Positions 48,201 to 51,200 of a stretch of 64,000 nucleotides of DNA are shown here, in pieces. The stretch is from Mesostigma viride (lineage: Eukaryota; Streptophyta; Mesostigmatophyceae; Mesostigmatales; Mesostigmataceae). Numbering within the stretch: the stretch's first letter is position 1; the number at the start of each line of letters is the position of its first letter. The stretch lies in assembly GCA_009746045.1 (NCBI GenBank), contig RPFO01000003.1, forward strand, positions 626,767-690,766, in the 5' to 3' direction. A model generated the notes under the pieces. It searched no databases. It was not told the origin of the DNA and saw nothing but the letters and a program-made list of their open reading frames with translations. The position numbers were made by a program, and so were the translations under genes.

Positions 48201-51200
48201 GCCTTTCTTGCTTCAGCCCCGCCCCCCCCCCCTCTCCAAATCATCACATGAGACAGGGCCGCAAAAACAAGGGCAAAACTTGCCAAGCAGTCTGTCATGC
48301 CTTCCCCACCACCACCACACACACACATCTCTGTTTATATGTGTACCTTTCAGGTCCCACACTTTCAGTGGCTCGTCCGTGTCCGCGGCTGCAGAGGACA
48401 GCAAATGGTCGCGGAACGTCATCAGCTCCTGGGCCTTCCCAGGGCGGCGCTCCTGCAGATAGCAAGGGAAGGAGCGACGATCATGGCAGGGTATGATGGG
48501 GATGTTACCAGGTACGAGATGGCATGCTAGTGTCCGATTGGAAGCCTTGTAACAACCGAGCTTTGTGATTAAGGTGCATTCACAGAGCAGGATGCATGGG
48601 TGCTGGCAAGTGAGCCTTTTGCGTTGAAAGATCAATCAAGCCGCACTAGTACATACGGCACCATTATTCACTAATCCACACAAATGGGTAGGAGAAATGA
48701 GGATCGCTAGGAGCTGGCCGAGATGGAACCAAAACCAACATCGGTGGCCATCCAATTGACATCCCGGATCACGCCAAGACCTGGCAGTGACTTCGCAAAT
48801 GTTATCAGAGGTGGCGCCACCCAGATACCTTGGCAGGTTCAGTTGCGGGCAGCACACGGCTGACTTGACCGGCAGCAATATAATGGACATTACATCATAA
48901 TATTTTTTGGGGAAGCCAAGGCAGGTATGGCCGACCAAATGACACTCATGGTGACTAGACATAGAGCTGGAGGTGAGAAGGAAGTACTTGCAAACGGATT
49001 GTACGTGGTGTCCAGGGTATTGGAGGACCTTGGATGACACGTACGCAAGGAGAAGCCAATGACAGGATGCAAGCGATAGAATTTTATCAGGCAGGAGAAC
49101 CACCCTTTTCAGGGAAAGACGGCACATTATCATAACCTTGCGTCGTTATATCCAGCAACGCACCACAAGCTTGCTGAAGACGAACCCGTTGACCTCATCG
49201 GCCACATCCTCCGCGCGGGGCAAGCCCTTGGCTGCATGGCGCAGGCATGGCAGTGCGAGATGGCAGCATGGAGAAATGCAAGCTCCCATCAGACCAACGG
49301 TATTGTTGCAGCACTGGCTGGCATTGGAATGATGCCCGTGCACTGTAATTCTGGCGAAGAGTTATCCCCTCGTTCGCACGATTGGCCGGCTTGTGTAGTC
49401 ACTATGGAATGTGTAGGCACTTAGACATGCACAGCAAGCAAAATGAAATGATCCCTTGTCCACTTGTAGCACAGTGTAGAGCGAGGCAAGAAAAACACGA
49501 GTGCAGCTTGCCTCACCCGTCGCATGTCCCTCGCTACAACGTGGGCCTCTCGGCGACCTGGATTCCTGCTGCTTTGAGCTGCAGTGCTGCACATCCCCAT
49601 AATTTCGTTGAAAGGGATTCATCCCATCCGGGAAATTGAATATGGGAGCAGACACAAACGTAATAAACTATGAGAAAGTAGGATGGCTCTACACCATGAA
49701 ACCTGTAACCCATTGCACCCCCTGATTACGCATTGCTTCCTGTGGTTCAGTGCAGTTGGCCAGATTCCACACAGGATTGAATTTACCAAACATTATAAAC
49801 TATCCCCACTTTTAACTCTGAAAAGAAAATGTGGAAAAGGACTGACATTTATACTTTTCTGGTAATAAACCTCGAAACCACGTACAGATGCTACCGCACT
49901 GACAGTATGTGTCAACGCCCCGCACTCACCCGTGTCACCCTTGTCCTCCTCGTTAACCTTGCATACCCTCCTTGTTAACCTTGCTTTACCTTGTCATCCA
50001 CCGCACTGTCCTCCGTGTTCTCGCCTCCCCTCCCCCCCCTCGTGACACCATACCACAAACCATCCCCTCGTGACACCATACCACAAACCATCCCCTCGTG
50101 ACACCATACCACAAACCATCCCCACCCTAGTAGCCAGCCCCCCTCCACTCGCCCGCGCAACCTTTGTTCTCCTACACCACTCACCCGCGTCGCCCTTGTC
50201 CTCCTCCTTGACCTTGCTGTCGTCCACCGCTTTGTACTCCATGTTCTTGATCGCCAGCTCGACGCCATATCCCGACAGAATCATGTTCTCTTCGCGTGTG
50301 CCAGTAGCCACGCAGGCCTCAATGCCATGGGCAGCTGGGGAGGATGACTGTGCGTCACCCCCTGCTGTGGCTGCTGCTGGGGTGCAGCGACTCTCACTGC
50401 CTGAAAAGAAGACGGGGCGGAAGATGTAGCGCACGTGGCCCTGGAGGATGGTCCCGAGCATGAGGGTGCGGCGGGATTCCAGGGGGGACAGGGGCCAGGA
50501 AGTAGGGAGCATTGCACCATTCGCCTGTCATGCAATCCTCAAGCAGAGTGTGGTAGCATTTGATGGTGGCAGAGGGCGGGGGATCGGAAGGGGGAGGCAG
50601 GGGGGAAAGGGGGAAACGCAAAAGGGAAGATTTTCTGGAAAGGTTTCTCGACCTTTCGGTCATCAACATCCCAGATAAGCAATCAAGCAAACACGGAACG
50701 CACGGAGGCACATAGCCTTTTGCTGTTGACAAACGCACATACCTCCAAAAAAATTTTAACAGCTTGTGCGAAGGGGGAATGAGACAATGAAGAGAATTGC
50801 GGGTAGGCGGGGCCTTGGGGGCGAAGGTAAACAGTGCAGCGATTCGCTCTACCAACAATGGCGTCATGTAAAAACGCAACGCCCTTCATGTCTACTACCT
50901 CACGATTAACAACTCACGCCTTGTCTGCGGGACACCTGCGAATATATGTAACAGAATTCTCTCAACTCCCAAGCGGTCTTCCTGTCTGGCCAGCTAATTG
51001 TCAAACCACCCATGTGACATGCTCCATCTTCTCTTATCCCTTACGTGTTGCACCACAGCCAACAAAACATCCACATTTGATCCCTCATCTTCGATCCATC
51101 GTTGTTAATTGAACCCCCTTCATTGTTTCTTATCGCTTACCTCCCGCACTGTGGCGGACAGCCCACAAGCCATCCATCACACACACCTGGACATCTCCGG